The notes beneath the pieces were generated by a model. The model made no database searches. It had not been told where the DNA came from and saw only the letters and a list, made by a program, of their open reading frames with translations. This document shows positions 60,315-64,000 of a stretch of 64,000 bases of DNA, piece by piece. The stretch lies in the NCBI GenBank assembly GCA_027886185.1, contig WOAB01000110.1:372001-436000 (forward strand), written 5' to 3'. This DNA is from Rheum nobile (Eukaryota; Streptophyta; Magnoliopsida; Caryophyllales; Polygonaceae). Both the position numbers and the translations under genes were made by a program. How positions within the stretch are numbered: position 1 is the first letter of the stretch; each line of letters begins with the position of its first letter.

Positions 60315-60700
60315 TGTGCATGTTACACGTGAACTTTATACTACTAATATATGAACATGTGCTTGTTACATATGAATCTCAAAGACTAAGTAAAAATAAA
60401 TAAACGTAAAGGGTGATGGGCTAATGAATATACAATATGCTTAGGGTTTAGGGATTTAAGGGTTTAGGATTTAGGGGTTTACGATTTAACACAACATAAG
60501 TCCATACTTGATATACTTAATGAATCTCTAGCATAAAGTGTGTTTGTACATCTCTAGTTCACTTTAGTTTGTAAACTTTAAGTATAAATTATATGAACAT
60601 TTAGAAGTAATATATGAACCTTAATTATAGTATAAATAAATGAACATTTAGTGTTTATATGTAAACATAAAGATAAAAGTTTAGAATGATCAAAGAAAAA

Positions 60701-61333
60701 ATTAAAATAAATAAAATGTAGACCAAAAAAAAAATTGCAATATTTACGAAAATGTCACCACTTTTAATCTCACTATTTCCGTCCCTTTAATTCAAGGACT
60801 CACAATGCATTTTGCTTATTACTTTAAGAGATAGATGTATGAAAACATCCTCTATATATGATACCAAATATTCTTTAACATATATAATTGTTTCAAGCTA
60901 TAGCAAGATATCAATCCTGGCCTATCATAATCCAAATTCTTAGATCGGGTAACTAATTAATTAATTATACTAATCACAAATACAATGTCGCATTTTATAA
61001 ATAGAAATTATTTGTTAAAATTTGGTGGACTAATCACAGAGACGTATTCAACTTATAAACACGCGCATAAAATCTAATACATAAATTCACGTAATCTCAA
61101 ACTATAAAACCAATTTAAAAAATTTAAAAATTAAAAATTAAAATTTTTTCTTATTGTTATATATGTTTTCGATATGAATTATTTTCTATTTTCTTATCCC
61201 TACATTCTCCATGTGCATACATTCTGTGAAACCGATTCGATCCAATTCAAACCAAATAAGACACATGCAAAATCAATACAATAATTTTTAACGAGGTTCA
61301 GACAAAGCCTACGTACTCCTCGTGCTCTCAAGT
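60701..61333. other. Spacer, no gene recognised
   Basis: AT-rich. The stretch 61295-61325 (ACGAGGTTCAGACAAAGCC, then TACGTACTCCTCG) resembles a sequence I recall as common in plant transposons; it cannot be assigned here. Confidence 0.35.
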
Positions 61334-62362
61334 ATGAGAGTCAAATCCACTAAATATGTCATAGTATACAACTATATGATATAACCAAATTGGATATAAC
61401 TATAAGATATAATCATAGTATATAACTATATGATATAACCATAGTATATAACTATAGAATATAATATAGGATATAATCATAGTATATAATAATAGAATAT
61501 AACCATAAGATATAATCATAGTATATAACTATAGGATATAACGATATGATATAACCAAATTGGATATAACTATAAGATATAATCATAGTATATAACTATA
61601 GGATATAACGATTATAACTATAAAATTATAATCATAGTATATAACTATAAAATTATACTATGGTTATATCATATAGTTATATACAATGATTATATCTTAT
61701 AGTTATATCCAATTTGGTTATATCCTTATAGTTATATCCAATTTGGTTACATCATATAATTATATAATTATAAGATATATGATATAATTATAGTATATAA
61801 CTATAGAATATAACCATATTGGATATAACATTAAGATATAATCATAGTATATAACTATATGATATAACCATAGTATATAACTATAGAATATAATATAGGA
61901 TATAACCATAGTATATAACTATAGAATATAACCATAAGATATAATCATAGTATATAACTATAGGATATAACGATATATGAAATAACCAAATTGGATATAA
62001 TTATAAGATATAATCATAGTATATAACTATATGATATAACCATAGTATATAACTATAAAATATAATATATGATATAACCATAGTATATAACTATAGAATA
62101 TAACCATAAGATATAACCAAATTGGATATAACTATAAGATATAACCATAGTATATACTATGGTTATATCTTATAGTTATATCCAATTTGGTTAAATTCTA
62201 TAGTTATATACTATGGTTATATCATATATCTTATAGTTATATAACTATATGATATAACCAAATTGGATATAACTATAAGGATATATATATATATATAACC
62301 AAATTGGATATAACTATAAGATATAATCATAGTATATAACTATATGATATAACCATAGTATT
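61334..62362. repeat. AT-rich satellite with inverted segments
   Basis: Variants of ATAACTATAGGATATAACCA, CATAGTATATAACTATA and AACCAAATTGGATATAACT are repeated more than 40 times. At 61655-61760 and 62155-62235 the orientation flips (TGGTTATATCTTATAGTTAT), producing large palindromes. Almost no G or C outside the motif. Confidence 0.93.
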
Positions 62363-62377
62363 TAACTAGGCAATGAC

Positions 62378-62860
62378 TATATGCACGCGGATTTTTATCT
62401 TCATGCACGCAAAACTGTGCGCGTAGCTTAGCAGCATGGAATTATGCGCATAAGTTACGCGCACAGGGGTATAATTGGCATTTTTAAAATGTCTGGACAA
62501 AACTTATGCGCGTAAGTTATGCGTACACTGTGATACCCTGACAACCCTATGCGTGTGTCTTATGCGCATAGGTTTTGTCAGTAACAGGGCGGCCATAACT
62601 ATTCGGCCCAATACCTATGCGCGTAGGTTACGCGCATAGTAATTGGGCTGGCCCAATTCACAAAAATCTATGTGCGTTGATTACGCGCATAGATTGGGCC
62701 GGCCCAAGCAGATCAAAATTATGTGTGTAACTTACGCGCATAATCCTATAACATATGCGCATAAGTTACGCGCACAAAGTGAGAGGCTGGCATTTTTTGA
62801 ATTTTTAGCCGTTAGAATTTGACCGTTTGGTGCGCGTAACTTACGCGCACCAAACGGTTA
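62378..62860. repeat. GCGCAT/ACGCGC repeat with palindromes
   Basis: Around 20 copies of TTATGCGCATAAGTTACGCGC-type words occur, many self-complementary. The last one is a perfect 37-base palindrome: 18-bp arms at 62822-62839 and 62841-62858 around C62840. It lies about 95 bases upstream of the next gene's ATG. Confidence 0.92.
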
Positions 62861-62954
62861 TTTTCCAACGCCCATAAATTTTCCTATTAATACCCGATGA
62901 ATTTGGTTTTCCCTATCCAAATAACTGACATTGTTCTTCTCCACAAATTTAAAG

Positions 62955-64000
62955 ATGTATCATAGTGGTGAGCAATGTTCTAAAAATCTCCGCCTAGGCC
63001 CCGGCTAGGCGCTAGGCGGTCACCCTCCGCCTAGGACCCGCCTAAATCCGCCTAAGCGAGAAGAATCCACAAATGTTGTGGAAGCAGCAACATCTTAGAA
63101 GATGACGGATGCATATAACATGATTTTGGGTTAGGCTTTGTAGAATAAGGCCCATAATATAACATTAAATCTCATCCCAACATAGTTTTATAAAGATTAA
63201 TTAATTTGGGAGAACATAATCAAATAATCACATGGATCATGCATTAATTTTTAGCCCACCTAGGCGCTAGGCCCCCCTCACCGCCCAGCTCCCGCCTAGC
63301 GACTTATAGAACATTGGTGGTGAGGATAGTGACGAGGAAAACGATTGGGTGCAAAGTGAAGAAGAAGAAGAGGAGGACGACTCATGGATGACGTCGAGGT
63401 TTTTCGTAGATGTTGAAGATGACGAAGCGACCGGTGATTGGGACCCTAGCGGCGAATTTGTGGTTAGTGTTAAACTAATTTATGTTTATATTTTATCTTA
63501 ATGTTATATCATAATTAGTTTTGTAAATAGTAGATTCGTGATTAGTGTTTAATTAATCTAGTTTTGTAAATACCGAAATTGTGGTAAGTGTTAAACTAAA
63601 TTTAAGTCCATTATTAAATATGTTAGTTTGTAGTTATAATCTGTGATTGTAAAAAATGTCGACATTTATAGGGGAGAGATTATACGGAGTACTTTACTAC
63701 GGACCTAATGTTTGATAGTAAGGAAAAATTATACGAATGGGCGAAAGAAAGAGGAAAGGAGTTTGTTATAGCTTTGGTAAAGTGCAACTCAAGTCCGTAC
63801 CAAATTAGTATAGTGTGTGATAGGTTTGGGGAATGGAGAACAAGGAGGCCGAAGGTGAACAAAGAGAATCCAGAATTGTCGGTTCCTAAAATAAGAAAAT
63901 CGGAATCCAAAAGCGTGGGTGTAGGTTTGAGATAATGGGTGTTCGGATGAAGAAAGAGCCTTGGATGGTTGGTGAAAAATGGGTATTAGGTGTGATGGAA
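62955..64000 (+). pseudogene. FAR1/MULE-type transposase-like gene, 5' part, disrupted
   Basis: The ATG at 62955 begins MYHSGE and the frame resumes after an inserted MITE as DSDEENDWVQSEEEE, then SWMTSRFFVDVEDDEATG; an intron begins about 63470. The next exon, from 63672, reads RDYTEYFTTDLMFDSKEK, LYEWAKERGKEFVIALV and IVCDRFGEWRTRRPKV. After a frameshift near 63890-63911 come KRGCRFEIMGVRMKKEP and WVLGVME at the window edge. The order F-S-KEKL-W, CDR-G and CRF-W-L-V is that of the FAR1 DNA-binding domain (WRKY-GCM1 fold) found in plant FAR1-related proteins and Mutator-like transposases. The catalytic region would lie to the right. An alternative to frameshift is an unrecognised intron. Confidence 0.65.
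62973..63316. mobile_element. hAT MITE in first exon, TSD GTGGTGAG
   Basis: 344 bp. GTGGTGAG lies at 62965-62972 and 63317-63324. The ends CAATGTTCTAAAAAT and, complemented, CAATGTTCTATAAGT are inverted repeats. The subterminal parts are rich in CCTAGGCG motifs. Its insertion splits the reading frame between the GAG codon ending at 62972 and GAT at 63325. Confidence 0.94.

Larger units (their letters stand above)
59497..60700. repeat. ATGAACAT motif array
   Basis: TATGAACATTA/TATGAACCTC-type motifs recur about 20 times, interrupted by a hAT MITE. The format resembles the GAATATC arrays: short motif, irregular spacing. A GGGTAAAACGAATTT at about 59665 and GGGTGATGGGCTAATGAA at about 60413 resemble the TIR family ends. 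Confidence 0.7.

Overview
The window is AT-rich plant nuclear DNA, very probably from a eudicot. The evidence is a spliced 2-oxoglutarate oxygenase gene of the jasmonate-induced (JOX) clade, plant-type Helitrons, a Cassandra solo LTR carrying a 5S rRNA promoter, Gypsy-type LTRs starting TGTAA-ACCCC, hAT MITEs with 8-bp target duplications, and a FAR1/MULE-type gene at the right edge. Genus and family cannot be told from the sequence. Only one conventional host gene looks intact. Almost everything else is transposon sequence, much of it nested, and the insertion order can be read from target-site duplications.

Left part (1-16.2 kb): a broken retrotransposon gag fragment and an acidic GAA-repeat ORF come first. 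A large plus-strand Helitron follows; its 3' end at 16166 is well defined, its 5' end is tentatively 1453. It holds GA arrays, GGGCC-motif clusters, an inserted minus-strand solo LTR (5194-7718, TSD AGCTC), a run of small repeated exons, and a Rep-helicase gene with all key motifs but one nonsense codon and two frameshifts.

Middle left (16.2-24 kb): decayed small elements and then the JOX gene on the minus strand. It has three exons, a 356-residue product, a complete catalytic set, a 2.9-kb second intron filled with repeats, and a TATA box and G-box upstream.

Middle (24-35.8 kb): a nest. A hAT element (TIR GGGGCGGAC-type, TSD TTTGTATA) at 23963-35760 is interrupted by a minus-strand Helitron (24616-35640). 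That Helitron contains another Helitron terminus and an LTR element (28839-33522, TSD GAAAA) that lost its coding region and the 5' part of its 3' LTR.

Right part (35.8-64 kb): GC-rich hAT-like sequence and a two-exon gene fragment. Then come at least two copies, and a third end, of an unclassified terminal-inverted-repeat family. Its ends carry a doubled GGTAAAACGAG motif, and its interior carries long arrays of the short motif GAATATC plus what look like acquired segments. A hAT MITE sits exactly at the 3' junction of a second, minus-strand, non-autonomous Helitron (46158-54920). That Helitron shares its first exons with the left Helitron and contains the Cassandra solo LTR. A LINE tail, SINE-like sequences, ATGAACAT arrays, an AT-rich palindromic satellite and a GCGCAT palindrome array follow. 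The last item is a FAR1/MULE-type gene whose first exon is split by a hAT MITE.
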